NCBI RefSeq assembly: GCF_022808615.1
Contig: NZ_JAKZKS010000001.1
Location: 399,884 to 463,883, forward strand
Source: Bacillus sp. FJAT-47783
GTDB lineage: Bacteria > Bacillota > Bacilli > Bacillales > Aeribacillaceae
Reading direction: 5' to 3'
DNA length: 64,000 nt
Position 1 is the stretch's first letter, and every line of letters begins with the position of its first letter. The notes under the pieces are model-generated. The model was not told the origin of the DNA and did not search any database. It saw only the letters and a list, made by a program, of their open reading frames with translations. Shown piece after piece: positions 1 through 10,115 of this stretch. The translations under genes were made by a program, and so were the position numbers.

Positions 1-800
1 CCGGATTGCTTCGTTTCATGAACAAATTTTTGGATAAGCGACCAAATATGGTCGATTCCTGTTTCTTGTAAACTAGAGGCGGTTACAGCTTTCGTTTGCC
101 ATCCTTCTGTATACGATTTTAAAAAGTGAAGCATCATATTAATTTCTTCTTTAGCTTTTTTCGCTTTTTCTACATTATCCCCGTCCGCTTTGTTTACAAC
201 GACTAAATCAGGTAATTCCATAATTCCTTTTTTCATCGTTTGCAGCTCATCACCAGCGCCCGTTAAAACGATAAGTAAAAAGAAGTCGACCATGCTTCGA
301 ACAACAAATTCACCTTGTCCAACACCGACCGTCTCGACGATAATGACATCATAACCCGCTGCTTCACATAGTAGAATCGTTTCCCTTGTTTTACGGTTTA
401 CCCCCCCGAGCGTCCCACCTGACGGGGAAGGGCGAATAAAGGCGAGGTTATTTCGAGAGAGACGTTCCATTCTCGTTTTATCCCCTAATATACTTCCCTT
501 CGATACTTTACTAGATGGGTCAACAGCTAAAACGGCTACTTTTAACCCTTGTTCTGTTAAAAACGTACCGAATGTATCGATAAATGTACTTTTCCCAGCG
601 CCAGGTACACCCGTAATTCCAATTCGAACCGCTTGTTTTTCATACGGGAGTAACGCTTCAATCAGCTGTTGTGCTCGCTCAAAATGACGGCTTGAGTTAC
701 TTTCAATAAGTGTAATCGCTTGTGCTAATGTAACACGGTCACCTTTTACAATTCCTTCTACTAGCTCGTCAATCGACTTTTCCTTCCGTTTTTTCATCAT
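1..800 (-). CDS. meaB: Methylmalonyl-CoA mutase-associated GTPase MeaB (3' end cut by window)
   Basis: This is a P-loop G3E GTPase that protects and reloads adenosylcobalamin-dependent methylmalonyl-CoA mutase. Reading the minus strand from ATG at 800 gives about 266 residues before the window edge, so roughly the last 60-80 residues of a typical MeaB are missing. Visible motifs are the Walker A GVPGAGKST at about residues 63-71, a DPSS motif that follows, ETVGVGQGE (switch region) and the guanine-specificity NKAD. The start overlaps the mutA stop (TAATG), which implies translational coupling. The position directly downstream of mutA supports the chaperone role over the older name ArgK/LAO transport ATPase. 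Confidence 0.93.
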   Translation of the reverse strand, partial: MMKKRKEKSIDELVEGIVKGDRVTLAQAITLIESNSSRHFERAQQLIEALLPYEKQAVRIGITGVPGAGKSTFIDTFGTFLTEQGLKVAVLAVDPSSKVSKGSILGDKTRMERLSRNNLAFIRPSPSGGTLGGVNRKTRETILLCEAAGYDVIIVETVGVGQGEFVVRSMVDFFLLIVLTGAGDELQTMKKGIMELPDLVVVNKADGDNVEKAKKAKEEINMMLHFLKSYTEGWQTKAVTASSLQETGIDHIWSLIQKFVHETKQS

Positions 801-2953
801 TATTGTGGCACTTCCTCATATCCTAACCGTTCATACACTATATCTAAAATGTTCATCGCTGCCCTTGGAATAACGGATCCCGGACCGAAAATAGCATCGG
901 CTCCATTTTCACGTAAAAATTCATAATCTTGTGGCGGAATCACTCCACCTATAATGACAACAATATCTTCACGACCTAGTTTTTTTAGTTCATTCACTAA
1001 TTCTGGAAGCAATGTTTTATGACCACCTGCTAAAGAGCTCATCCCCACGATGTGAACATCGTTTTCAACAGCTTGGCGAGCAGTTTCTTGAGGTGTCTGG
1101 AATAACGGACCGATATCAACATCAAAACCTAAATCTGCATAGGCTGTCGCGACTACCTTTGCTCCACGGTCGTGACCATCTTGACCCATTTTAGCTACTA
1201 ATATTCGCGGTCTGCGACCCTCTAATTCAAAAAATTCATCTGTTCTTTTCCGAACTTCTTCAATTTCTTGTTCATTCGAATACTCTGAACCGTAAACACC
1301 ACTAATTGATCGAATAACGGCACGGTGTCTTTTCGATACTTTTTCAATCGCACTTGAAATTTCCCCTAATGTTGCGCGACATCTTGCCGCTTCAACAGAA
1401 AGCTCAAGTAAATTTCCTTCGCCAGTACGAGTCGCTTCTGTAATAGCTTCTAATGCTTTTTCTACTTTTTGTTCATCACGTGTTCGCTTTAACTCTTCTA
1501 ATCGAGCAATTTGCTTTTTACGAACTTCTGTATTGTCGATACTTAAAATATCAATCGCTTCTTCTTCCTCAAGTCTAAATTTATTGACGCCAATTATCGA
1601 TTCAGCTCCCGAATCAATGCGTGCCTGTCTTCTTGCCGCTGCTTCTTCAATACGCATTTTTGGCAATCCTGTTTCAATTGCTTTCGCCATTCCTCCTAAT
1701 TGTTCAACTTCATCAATATGCATTTGTGCACGATTTATTAGCTCGTTCGTTAAGGATTCAACATAATAAGAACCTGCCCAAGGATCAATAACGCGGCATA
1801 TCTCTGTCTCTTCTTGCAAATAAAGCTGCGTATTTCTAGCAATTCGTGCCGAGAAATCAGTTGGCAAAGCAATAGCTTCGTCAAGAGCATTTGTATGAAG
1901 GGATTGTGTATGACCCATCGCTGCCGCATGTGCTTCAATACAAGTACGAACGACGTTGTTAAATGGATCTTGCTCTGTTAAACTCCAGCCTGATGTTTGA
2001 GAATGGGTTCTTAGAGCTAGAGATTTTGGATTTTTCGGGTCAAAAGATTTCACAATATTCGACCACATATAACGTGCAGCTCGCATTTTGGCAACTTCCA
2101 TGAAGTAGTTCATACCGATTGCCCAGAAGAAAGATAATCTCGGTGCAAATTGGTCTATGGTTAAGCCTGCTTTTAATCCGGTCCGAATGTATTCAAGACC
2201 ATCCGCGAGTGTATAAGCAAGCTCTAAATCAGCTGGTGCCCCTGCTTCTTGCATATGATAACCAGAAATACTAATGCTATTAAACTTTGGCATATGTTTT
2301 GCCGTATAGGAGAAAATATCTCCAATTATTCGCATCGATGTCTCCGGTGGATAAATATACGTATTCCGAACCATATACTCTTTTAAAATATCATTTTGAA
2401 TAGTCCCGGATAACTGTTCCTTTTTGACACCTTGCTCTTCAGCTGTAACGATGTAAAACGCCATAACAGGTAACACAGCACCGTTCATCGTCATCGATAC
2501 AGACATTTTATTTAAAGGAATACCATCAAATAATATTTTCATATCTAAAATTGAATCAATCGCAACACCTGCTTTTCCTACATCACCGACAACACGGGGA
2601 TGATCAGAATCATAACCACGGTGTGTTGCTAAATCAAAGGCAACAGAAAGCCCTTTTTGACCCATTTCTAAATTTCGACGATAAAACGCATTACTTTCTT
2701 CTGCTGTTGAAAAGCCTGCATATTGTCGAATTGTCCACGGACGGCTTGTGTACATCGTCGCATAAGGACCTCTTACATATGGAGGGATACCAGGATATGT
2801 GTGAAGGTGGTCAAGAGACTTTGTGTCTTCTTCTGTATACACAGGATGGATACGAATAGATTCATTCGTTAAAAATCCTTCCTCACCATTTACCCTGACT
2901 CCATTTTTATCTCCCTGTATTAAAGATATATTGGAAAAGTCAACCTTTCTCAT
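800..2953 (-). CDS. mutA: Methylmalonyl-CoA mutase large subunit, B12-binding
   Basis: This catalytic subunit rearranges (R)-methylmalonyl-CoA to succinyl-CoA with adenosylcobalamin. Its 717 residues comprise the acyl-CoA-binding TIM barrel (about 35-550) and a C-terminal cobalamin-binding Rossmann domain. The DxHxxG signature is DGHDRG at about 592-597, followed by the SSL and GG motifs ([17 protein letters not shown]). The gene overlaps mutB upstream by four bases (ATGA) and meaB downstream by one base. Together with the neighbouring bkd operon it suggests that propionyl-CoA from Val/Ile or odd-chain fat enters the TCA cycle. The alternative symbol scpA is used in some genomes. Isobutyryl-CoA mutase is less likely given the length and the two-subunit arrangement. 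Confidence 0.95.
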   Translation of the reverse strand: MRKVDFSNISLIQGDKNGVRVNGEEGFLTNESIRIHPVYTEEDTKSLDHLHTYPGIPPYVRGPYATMYTSRPWTIRQYAGFSTAEESNAFYRRNLEMGQKGLSVAFDLATHRGYDSDHPRVVGDVGKAGVAIDSILDMKILFDGIPLNKMSVSMTMNGAVLPVMAFYIVTAEEQGVKKEQLSGTIQNDILKEYMVRNTYIYPPETSMRIIGDIFSYTAKHMPKFNSISISGYHMQEAGAPADLELAYTLADGLEYIRTGLKAGLTIDQFAPRLSFFWAIGMNYFMEVAKMRAARYMWSNIVKSFDPKNPKSLALRTHSQTSGWSLTEQDPFNNVVRTCIEAHAAAMGHTQSLHTNALDEAIALPTDFSARIARNTQLYLQEETEICRVIDPWAGSYYVESLTNELINRAQMHIDEVEQLGGMAKAIETGLPKMRIEEAAARRQARIDSGAESIIGVNKFRLEEEEAIDILSIDNTEVRKKQIARLEELKRTRDEQKVEKALEAITEATRTGEGNLLELSVEAARCRATLGEISSAIEKVSKRHRAVIRSISGVYGSEYSNEQEIEEVRKRTDEFFELEGRRPRILVAKMGQDGHDRGAKVVATAYADLGFDVDIGPLFQTPQETARQAVENDVHIVGMSSLAGGHKTLLPELVNELKKLGREDIVVIIGGVIPPQDYEFLRENGADAIFGPGSVIPRAAMNILDIVYERLGYEEVPQ

Positions 2954-4851
2954 TCTTCATCCACCCCCAACAATTGATGAGCATGCTCAAGTAAATGAAG
3001 CACGTTCAATTTGGAATCAATGGCTTTATGTATGTGCCATTTTCCCATCCATTCATTTCCTTCCTTTCCTACCATCCACAAGTTGGCTGATTTTTCGATT
3101 AGCCATGAAATATCAGCTTGTTCAATACGTGCATAATCTTCGTTTGTTCCACATAATATAACAATTTGATGATGCTTTATTTCTTGATCTTCTACTGACT
3201 GTACTTTTACTTCAATACCGCCTGTAGCGAGTACACCTCGAATGAAATCTAATCTCGGTTTATAATCTTTTAACTGTCCAACCGTCGTGACGGTTACGGA
3301 AGGATAAGCACCCGTTTTATTTTTATACATGTCAGCCTTTTCACGTAAACGTTCAAATGGCTCACTTAATCGTCTCGGAGTGAGTGGACGAATATGGCTT
3401 TCTTTTGTTGTTTTATGTTCTTTTAATGAAGCGACACTTCCATTTTGTTCTTTCACAATTTGTAAACATGATTGAAAGTTTGCGATCTCGATAAAAGTAT
3501 TGCTGTCCTCATTTGGAACAGAATGAGTTATTTTTTCTCCTAAGTTCGCATAAATATTCGTGCCAATTAACAACTTATTACGCTTTTCGACATCCGAACG
3601 TTTCCATTCATACGTATTTTCGATTTCGTTTTGAATCGTTCCGTCGATAAAGCGTTTTAAAAATCCTCCTGATTTTTCGTAAGTTTGAATATTGTTCCAA
3701 ACGTTTTCACATATCTCTTTTGTTAGAGTATCAACATAGTACGATCCTCCAGCCGGATCTTGTACTTTATGGAGAAAACTCTCTTCTCTCAATATATAGT
3801 GAATATTACGAGCAATTCGATCAGCTAGTTCTGAAGGTTGTCCAGTCAGCTCATCAAAAGGAGAGATTGTTACATAATTTACTCCTCCGATGACGGCCGA
3901 AAATGCCTCACTTGTTGTTCGCAACAAGTTCACATGCATATCAAGCTTCGATTTATTCCAGAAAGATGTTTCCGCATGGAGACAAATTTTTTGCGCATGT
4001 TCATCTCCTCCATATGCAGAAACGATTGTGGCCCATATTTGTTTTGCCGCTCTAAGCTTGGCTATTTCCATAAAAAAGTCTGAACTTACAGTAAATGAAA
4101 ATTGCATAGAACGTGCTATATCGTTAATAGAGAAGCCTTTATCAGTAAGCGTTTCCAACAATTCTATAGATTTTAAAAAGGTAAATGACAACTCTTGAAT
4201 TAAATTAGCACCTGATTCATGGAACTCTCGCCCGCGAAGTAAAGCTAATTTAATATTCATATTGTTCTCTAACGTCCATGTAAGTGAAGAAGCGATATAT
4301 TCAACGGCATCTTGAAACGTCCGTTCACTAACCCCAAGCTGGACAAGTTCAAAGAATGGATCAATCGCAATCGTTCCTTTTATTTTAGAAAGTGAAATCC
4401 CACTTGTTTCACAATAATGAACAAATAAAGGTAAAAACGCACGATTTTTCGTCGCATCAATATAAAATGTGACCTCTTCTACATCGATATTATGAAAAAT
4501 AGTCTTTAATTGATCCGTATTCTCAATATGATCAACTGAAATGTAGATTGTATTTTGACCTCGTTTGAAGGATTCAACTAGCTTCTTGTTCATTATTTCT
4601 GGATCGGTATGATGTAAATATTGGCATACAGACCACCCATCATTTGATTGTGTTGTTCCTCGAACAAACGGTGAGTCACCTGGATAAGTGAAAGATTCTT
4701 TTACATCTTCTTGATCATAAAGTGGTTTAACCGTAATTCCTTCATATGTTTTTGAAAAGAGCTTATCAAATGGCTTTCCTTTTAATTGTGATTCCGCTGC
4801 TTTTACCCAGTCCTCAAATGTAGCTTCTTGAAATTGCGTATCTCTTGTCAT
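2950..4851 (-). CDS. mutB: Methylmalonyl-CoA mutase small subunit
   Basis: This is the non-catalytic partner of the large subunit (633 residues). It keeps the mutase barrel fold ([32 protein letters not shown]) but its C-terminal domain lacks the DxHxxG cobalamin ligand motif, as expected of small subunits. It is the first gene of the mutB-mutA-meaB operon. The ATG at 4851 has only a weak Shine-Dalgarno, but an in-frame TGA 12 bases upstream excludes a longer start. A sigma-A-like promoter overlapped by a palindrome lies at 4986-5014. Gene symbols for the two subunits are swapped in some organisms. Confidence 0.93.
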   Translation of the reverse strand: MTRDTQFQEATFEDWVKAAESQLKGKPFDKLFSKTYEGITVKPLYDQEDVKESFTYPGDSPFVRGTTQSNDGWSVCQYLHHTDPEIMNKKLVESFKRGQNTIYISVDHIENTDQLKTIFHNIDVEEVTFYIDATKNRAFLPLFVHYCETSGISLSKIKGTIAIDPFFELVQLGVSERTFQDAVEYIASSLTWTLENNMNIKLALLRGREFHESGANLIQELSFTFLKSIELLETLTDKGFSINDIARSMQFSFTVSSDFFMEIAKLRAAKQIWATIVSAYGGDEHAQKICLHAETSFWNKSKLDMHVNLLRTTSEAFSAVIGGVNYVTISPFDELTGQPSELADRIARNIHYILREESFLHKVQDPAGGSYYVDTLTKEICENVWNNIQTYEKSGGFLKRFIDGTIQNEIENTYEWKRSDVEKRNKLLIGTNIYANLGEKITHSVPNEDSNTFIEIANFQSCLQIVKEQNGSVASLKEHKTTKESHIRPLTPRRLSEPFERLREKADMYKNKTGAYPSVTVTTVGQLKDYKPRLDFIRGVLATGGIEVKVQSVEDQEIKHHQIVILCGTNEDYARIEQADISWLIEKSANLWMVGKEGNEWMGKWHIHKAIDSKLNVLHLLEHAHQLLGVDEE

Positions 4852-5160
4852 GACCGCGCTTCACTTGGAAGCTTTCCCCCTTTCAATCATAAGCAAATAC
4901 AACTTTATCCCCTTGCAACTTCCTAAATAAAAAAACTAGCAAAAAAAATTATTTTTTAAAAAACAAAAATATTTAACTATTTTTTATTTTATTACATATT
5001 GAGCGGTCGTTCAATGCCTTCTCATCGTAAGATTAAACATAAGAAAAGCGCAAGTGCCTTGTTCATCCAAGACGAAAAGGCGCTTTTTTCCTTTACAGCG
5101 TCACGTTTTTGACTCGAAGGGCTAGGGGCTTTCGCTGGACAACGAAGGCCTCATTACCCC
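4852..5160. repeat. Intergenic region with dispersed repeat copy A (about 5039-5160)
   Basis: The part next to mutB (about 4925-4990) is very AT-rich and holds the promoter. From about 5039 it carries the best-preserved copy of a roughly 120-130 bp repeat that begins AAGAAAAGCGCAAGTGCCTT and ends GGGCTAGGGGCTTTCGCTGG. Related copies lie near 15650, 16770, 30155 and, very degenerate, 44540. Its arms AAAAGCGC/GCGCTTTT could form a hairpin. No gene is seen here. Confidence 0.7.
4986..5014 (-). promoter_or_regulatory. mutB promoter overlapped by a TetR-type palindrome
   Basis: On the minus strand TTGAAC and TAAAAT are separated by exactly 17 bases. The -35 box lies inside an imperfect palindrome, TTGAACGACCGCTCAA (4999-5014, 12 of 16 symmetric), of the kind bound by TetR-family repressors of acyl-CoA metabolism such as FadR. 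The promoter call rests on spacing and position; the regulator is inferred. Confidence 0.55.
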
Positions 5161-5267
5161 TAGTGAATTTTTTCTTACATGACATAAAAAAACAAAACGT
5201 ATGATATGAATTTTTTTGCAGTAACATGAATGACTTTTTAAAACATAACAACGATATCGTAAATAAA

Positions 5268-5299
5268 GAGAGGGAGCTATCATTTGTTAGCTCCCTCTT
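5268..5299 (-). terminator. Terminator of the bkd operon
   Basis: The ten-base arms GAGGGAGCTA and TAGCTCCCTC (5270-5279/5288-5297) flank a short loop just after the bkdB stop and lead into a T-rich stretch on the minus strand. Confidence 0.85.
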
Positions 5300-5304
5300 A
5301 TTGA

Positions 5305-6627
5305 TTAATAAACGGATGTATTTTCTTTTGATGTGTTTTCTAAAATTTCTTTTATTCGTTGTAAGAAGCGACCACAAACTAAGCCATCTAATACGCGATG
5401 ATCTAATGACATACATAAGTTCACCATATCTCGTACAGCAATCATGCCGTTGTCCATGACAACTGGACGTTTTACGATCGATTCAACTTGTAAAATAGCC
5501 GCTTGTGGATAGTTAATAATACCCATAGATTGAACAGAACCGAATGAACCCGTGTTGTTAACCGTGAATGTTCCACCTTGCATTTCATCCGACTTCAATG
5601 TACCTGTACGTACTTTATGCGCTAATTCAGTGATTTCACGTGCAATTCCTTTAATCGTTTTTTCGTCAGCATTTTTAATAACTGGAACGAATAACGCATC
5701 GTCTGTAGCGACTGCAATGGAGATGTTAATGTCTTTCTTTTGAACGATTTTATCGCCAGCCCACATAGAGTTAATCATTGGGAATTCTTTTAACGCTTGG
5801 GCTACCGCTTTTACGAAAAATGCGAAGAATGTTAAATTGAAGCCTTCCTTCTTCTTAAACTCGTTCTTAATGGAATTGCGATATTCAACTAAGTTTGTTA
5901 CGTCTACTTCCATCATTGTCCAAGCATGTGGAGCTTCGTGTTTACTGCGAAGCATGTTAGCCGCAATCGCTTTACGAACACCTGAAACTGGAATTTCCAC
6001 ATCACCAGGATACACGGGTACATTTGGCGCAGGTGCAGCTTGTTTTGCTGGAGCCGCCGTTTGACCAGGTTGCGCTTGAGCTTGTGGAGCTGCTTCTTGA
6101 ACGGGTGCCGCCTGAGCTGGTTTGTCGCTTGCTTTCGGAATATTTCCAGACTCAACGAGTGCTAAAATGTCTTTACGTGTAATGCGGCCACCTTTACCTG
6201 AGCCTTCAACTTGAGATAAGTCGATATCATGCTCCTGAGCAAGTTTTAATACAGCAGGCGAGTAACGACCCTTATTTGCTGGGTCTTTAACAGGAGCGGA
6301 CTTTTTCGATACTTGTTCTTCTTTTGCTGCTTCCGCTTTTTCTTCTTTTACTTCTTCAGCAGCAGTTGAATCAGCAGAACCCCCACCTTCTACTTCTACA
6401 GTACAAATGACTTCACCAACTGCTAAAGTTTGTCCTTCTTGAGCTACTAATTCTTTAATCACACCAGTGAATGAAGAAGGTACTTCCGCATTTACTTTAT
6501 CTGTCATTACTTCTGCGATTGGGTCGTATTTATTTATTTTATCACCAGGTGAGACAAGCCATTTTTCAATCGTACCTTCTGTAACACTCTCACCTAGCTG
6601 AGGCATTGTCATTTTTTCTACTGCCAC
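5305..6627 (-). CDS. bkdB: Branched-chain 2-oxoacid dehydrogenase E2 (dihydrolipoyl acyltransferase)
   Basis: This is the core acyltransferase of the branched-chain keto-acid dehydrogenase complex, which makes isovaleryl-, isobutyryl- and 2-methylbutyryl-CoA. The 440 residues are ordered as a lipoyl domain (1-80, lipoyl Lys44 in TDKVNAE), an Ala/Pro/Lys-rich linker, an E3/E1-binding domain (about 118-155, ending RITRKDILA), a second Ala/Pro/Gln linker, and the catalytic domain with SLDHRVLDG (His near 410). It is the last gene of the operon, just ahead of the terminator. The acyl-CoA products prime branched-chain fatty acid synthesis in Bacillaceae. Confidence 0.95.
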   Translation of the reverse strand: MAVEKMTMPQLGESVTEGTIEKWLVSPGDKINKYDPIAEVMTDKVNAEVPSSFTGVIKELVAQEGQTLAVGEVICTVEVEGGGSADSTAAEEVKEEKAEAAKEEQVSKKSAPVKDPANKGRYSPAVLKLAQEHDIDLSQVEGSGKGGRITRKDILALVESGNIPKASDKPAQAAPVQEAAPQAQAQPGQTAAPAKQAAPAPNVPVYPGDVEIPVSGVRKAIAANMLRSKHEAPHAWTMMEVDVTNLVEYRNSIKNEFKKKEGFNLTFFAFFVKAVAQALKEFPMINSMWAGDKIVQKKDINISIAVATDDALFVPVIKNADEKTIKGIAREITELAHKVRTGTLKSDEMQGGTFTVNNTGSFGSVQSMGIINYPQAAILQVESIVKRPVVMDNGMIAVRDMVNLCMSLDHRVLDGLVCGRFLQRIKEILENTSKENTSVY

Positions 6628-6663
6628 TTCGAATTACCTCCTTATAGCTATCCATTCGTTCGA

Positions 6664-7647
6664 TTAAAATTCCGCTAATTCACGCATTGCTTTTTCAACT
6701 TTATCAGGGTTTACCATGAAGAATTTCTCCATCGTAGGCGCATAAGGCATTGCAGGAACGTCTGGTCCAGCAAGACGCTTCACTGGTGCATCTAAATCAA
6801 ATAAACAGTTTTCAGCAATAATTGCTGAAACTTCACCCATAATGCTACCTTCTTTATTATCTTCTGTTACAAGTAAAACTTTACCTGTTTTCGATGCCGC
6901 TTCGATAATCGCTTCTTTATCAAGCGGATAAATAGTGCGTAAATCTAAAATATGTGCAGAGATACCATCTTTCGCTAAACGCTCTGCTGCTTGGAGAGCA
7001 AAGTGTACACATAATCCGTATGTGATAACGGTAATGTCTTCACCCTCACGCTTCACATCTGCTTTACCAATTGGTAATACGTAATCATCTTCTGGTACTT
7101 CACCTTTAATTAAACGGTAAGCACGTTTATGTTCGAAAAATAAAACAGGATCTTCATCACGGATAGCTGCTTTTAACAAGCCTTTCACATCATATGGTGT
7201 TGAAGGCATTACAATCTTAAGTCCTGGCTGGTTTGCAAACACAGCTTCGACTGACTGAGAGTGATAAAGAGCTCCGTGTACACCTCCACCATATGGTGCA
7301 CGAATTGTAATTGGACAAGTCCAGTCGTTATTTGAACGATAACGAATACGAGCCGCTTCTGAAATAATTTGGTTAACAGCAGGCATAATAAAATCTGCAA
7401 ACTGCATTTCCGCTACAGGTCTCATCCCATACATCGCAGCGCCAATCCCTACACCTGCAATCGCAGATTCTGCTAATGGTGTATCTAAAACGCGATCTTC
7501 ACCGAATTTGTCATATAATCCATGAGTGGCTTTAAATACTCCACCCTTTCTACCTACGTCTTCACCGAGAATAAATACTTTTTCATCGCGTTCCATTTCT
7601 TCACGCAGAGCCATTGTAACGGCATCAATATATGAAATTACTGGCAT
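6664..7647 (-). CDS. bkdAB: Branched-chain 2-oxoacid dehydrogenase E1 beta
   Basis: This is the beta subunit of the thiamine-diphosphate E1 decarboxylase (327 residues from the chosen start). MPVISYIDAVTMALREEM and GEDVGRKGGVFKAT are typical of transketolase-like E1 beta chains. A start at 7677 is open, but it would overlap bkdAA; the ATG at 7647 has AAGGGGG eight bases upstream, so it is preferred. The order E1 alpha, E1 beta, E2 matches B. subtilis. Confidence 0.94.
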   Translation of the reverse strand: MPVISYIDAVTMALREEMERDEKVFILGEDVGRKGGVFKATHGLYDKFGEDRVLDTPLAESAIAGVGIGAAMYGMRPVAEMQFADFIMPAVNQIISEAARIRYRSNNDWTCPITIRAPYGGGVHGALYHSQSVEAVFANQPGLKIVMPSTPYDVKGLLKAAIRDEDPVLFFEHKRAYRLIKGEVPEDDYVLPIGKADVKREGEDITVITYGLCVHFALQAAERLAKDGISAHILDLRTIYPLDKEAIIEAASKTGKVLLVTEDNKEGSIMGEVSAIIAENCLFDLDAPVKRLAGPDVPAMPYAPTMEKFFMVNPDKVEKAMRELAEF

Positions 7648-7660
7648 TAAAAATTCCCCC

Positions 7661-8653
7661 TTACTCAGCGTAAACATGTCTTAAAGCATGTTCAGGTTCT
7701 GCATACGGAGCATTTTCCGCATATTCTGTTGCTTCATTGACAATATTCATTACTTTATCAAGAATTTCTTTCTCTTTTTCTTCTGTCATAACGCCTACTT
7801 CTTTTAAGTAAGTTGCGAATTTAACGATTGGGTCATTTTTCTTCGCTTCAGCAACTTCTTCTTGCTCACGATAACTGCGATCATCATCATCAGAAGAGTG
7901 AGGTGTTAAACGATAAGAAACAGTTTCAATTAAAGTAGGACCTTCGCCGCGAATTCCACGCTCTCTCGCTTCTTTTACCACTTTGTATACTTCTAATGGA
8001 TCGTTACCATCTACTGTAAACCCAGGCATTCCGTAACCAATTGCACGATCCGATACTTTTTCACACGCTAATTGCTTTTCAACTGGTACAGAAATCGCGT
8101 ATTTGTTGTTTTCGCACATAAAGATAACTGGAAGCTTATGCACTCCAGCAAAGTTTGCCCCTTCGTGGAAATCACCTTGGTTAGAAGAACCTTCACCGAA
8201 CGTTGTGAAAGTAACGAGTTCTTTTTTCTCCATTTTTCCTGCTAACGCAATTCCAACTGCATGAGGAACTTGGGTTGTTACTGGAGAAGAGCCGGTAACG
8301 ATTCGATTTTTCTTTTGTCCGAAGTGACCTGGCATTTGACGTCCACCTGAATTCGGATCTTCTGCTTTTGCAAACCCGGATAACATTAATTCAGTTGCTG
8401 TCATACCGAACGTTAATACGACACCCATATCACGATAGTATGGGAGGACATAATCTTTTTCACGATCTAATGCAAATGCTGCACCTACTTGCGCTGCTTC
8501 TTGTCCTTGACAAGAAATAACGAATGGAATTTTACCTGAACGGTTTAATAGCCACATACGCTCATCAACTTTACGAGCAAGTAGCATTGTTTCATACATT
8601 TCTAATACTTGTTCATCTGTTAATCCTAATGCTTTATGACGATTTTCAGCCAT
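7661..8653 (-). CDS. bkdAA: Branched-chain 2-oxoacid dehydrogenase E1 alpha
   Basis: This is the thiamine-diphosphate-binding alpha subunit (330 residues). The cofactor motif runs from GEGSSNQGD at about 153 to ENN at about 181-183, the usual spacing for the ThDP/Mg motif. The phosphorylation-loop-like segment is YRLTPHSSDDDDRSYR. It lies 24 bases downstream of lpdV, and an AGGAGG-like Shine-Dalgarno precedes the ATG. Confidence 0.95.
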   Translation of the reverse strand: MAENRHKALGLTDEQVLEMYETMLLARKVDERMWLLNRSGKIPFVISCQGQEAAQVGAAFALDREKDYVLPYYRDMGVVLTFGMTATELMLSGFAKAEDPNSGGRQMPGHFGQKKNRIVTGSSPVTTQVPHAVGIALAGKMEKKELVTFTTFGEGSSNQGDFHEGANFAGVHKLPVIFMCENNKYAISVPVEKQLACEKVSDRAIGYGMPGFTVDGNDPLEVYKVVKEARERGIRGEGPTLIETVSYRLTPHSSDDDDRSYREQEEVAEAKKNDPIVKFATYLKEVGVMTEEKEKEILDKVMNIVNEATEYAENAPYAEPEHALRHVYAE

Positions 8654-8677
8654 ATGAAAACCTCCTTAATTCAGTAA

Positions 8678-10099
8678 TTAGCTATGGATCGCTTTTCCGT
8701 CAACTGCAAGGGCAGCTTCGCCGATTGCTTCAGATAACGTTGGATGTGGATGGATTGTATGTCCAATTTCCCAAGGTGTTGCATCTAATACTTTCGCAAG
8801 ACCTGCTTCAGAAATCATATCTGTTACGTGTGGACCAATCATATGGACACCAAGTATGTCATCTGTATCCTTGTCCGCAACTATTTTAACAAATCCATCA
8901 GACTCACCGAAAACAAGCGCCTTTCCAATCGCACGGAATTGGAATTTACCGGTTTTTACGTTAAAGCCTTTTTCTTTCGCTTGTTCTTCTGTTAAGCCGA
9001 CACTTGCTGTTTCTGGGCTTGAATATACACATTTAGATACATTGTCATAATTAATGGGATCTGGATTCTGTCCAGCGATATGTTCAACAGCAACAATTCC
9101 TTCATGAGAAGCTACATGAGCCAATTGTAAGCCGCCAATTACATCTCCGATTGCATAAATATGAGACTCTTTCGTTTGGAAATATTCGTTTGTCGTGATG
9201 AAGCCTTTTTCAATTTGAATATCGGTATTTTCAATTCCTATACCTTCTACATTCGCTTGTCGACCAACTGATACAAGAATTTTTTCAGCAGTGAATGCTT
9301 TTTCTTCCCCTTTATGTTCCGCAGAGATTGTAACGCCTTCTCCCTTTTGTAACGTTTCAGGAAGTACTTTTGCACTTGTAACGATGTTTACACCGCGTTT
9401 TTTCATTAGACGCTCCATTTCACGAGAAATGTCACGATCTTCCGTTGGTAAAATGCGATCTGCATATTCAAGAACAGTTACTTCTACACCAAAGTCATGT
9501 AACATTGAAGCCCACTCAATACCGATGACGCCGCCGCCAACGATGATCATCGACTTTGGTAAGGATTCCATGTGCAAAGCTTCATCAGAAGTCATGACAT
9601 ATTCCCCGTCGATGTCTAATCCCGGTAATGTACGAGGACGAGAGCCTGTTGCAATCAAAACGTTTTTCGGAATTAACATTTCGTTTTCTTCACCGTTGTT
9701 CATTTCAACAGAAATTGTACCTGGCATCGGCGAGAATATAGAAGGACCTAAAATACGACCTGTTCCTTCATATACATCAATTTTTCCTTTTTTCATTAAG
9801 CCTTGTACACCTTGGTGAAGCTGGCTAATAATTTTATTTTTGCGTTCTTGAACTTTCAAGAAGTTAAGCTTTACTTCAGACGTTTCTACACCGAAATCTT
9901 CGCTATGTTTTGTTTGCGCATAAACTTCGGCACTACGCAGCAATGCTTTACTAGGGATACACCCTGCATGTAAGCATGTACCACCAAGTTTTCCTTTTTC
10001 AACCACTGCTGTTTTTAATCCTAATTGAGACGCACGAATAGCCGCTACATAACCACCCGTACCGCCACCTAATATGACTAGATCATATTCTGTTGCCAT
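8678..10099 (-). CDS. lpdV: Dihydrolipoamide dehydrogenase (E3) of the branched-chain complex
   Basis: This FAD/NAD disulfide oxidoreductase reoxidises the lipoyl arm of E2. Visible are the FAD-binding GGGTGGYVAA at 11-20, the redox-active disulfide GGTCLHAGC (Cys42/Cys47), the NAD-binding GGGVIGIEWAS and the C-terminal HPHPTLSEA (about 450-458) with the catalytic His-Glu pair. At 473 residues it is full length. Its place inside the bkd operon marks it as the branched-chain-specific E3 rather than pdhD. Confidence 0.94.
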   Translation of the reverse strand: MATEYDLVILGGGTGGYVAAIRASQLGLKTAVVEKGKLGGTCLHAGCIPSKALLRSAEVYAQTKHSEDFGVETSEVKLNFLKVQERKNKIISQLHQGVQGLMKKGKIDVYEGTGRILGPSIFSPMPGTISVEMNNGEENEMLIPKNVLIATGSRPRTLPGLDIDGEYVMTSDEALHMESLPKSMIIVGGGVIGIEWASMLHDFGVEVTVLEYADRILPTEDRDISREMERLMKKRGVNIVTSAKVLPETLQKGEGVTISAEHKGEEKAFTAEKILVSVGRQANVEGIGIENTDIQIEKGFITTNEYFQTKESHIYAIGDVIGGLQLAHVASHEGIVAVEHIAGQNPDPINYDNVSKCVYSSPETASVGLTEEQAKEKGFNVKTGKFQFRAIGKALVFGESDGFVKIVADKDTDDILGVHMIGPHVTDMISEAGLAKVLDATPWEIGHTIHPHPTLSEAIGEAALAVDGKAIHS

Positions 10100-10115
10100 G
10101 TCTTAAACTCCTTTC

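Noticed and set aside
5093..5416. Minus-strand frame of 107 codons over the bkdB 3' end
   Set aside because: It overlaps bkdB in another frame, crosses the terminator and includes repeat copy A.
9291..9818. Plus-strand frame of 175 codons antisense to lpdV
   Set aside because: Shadow of a strongly conserved gene with no start signal.
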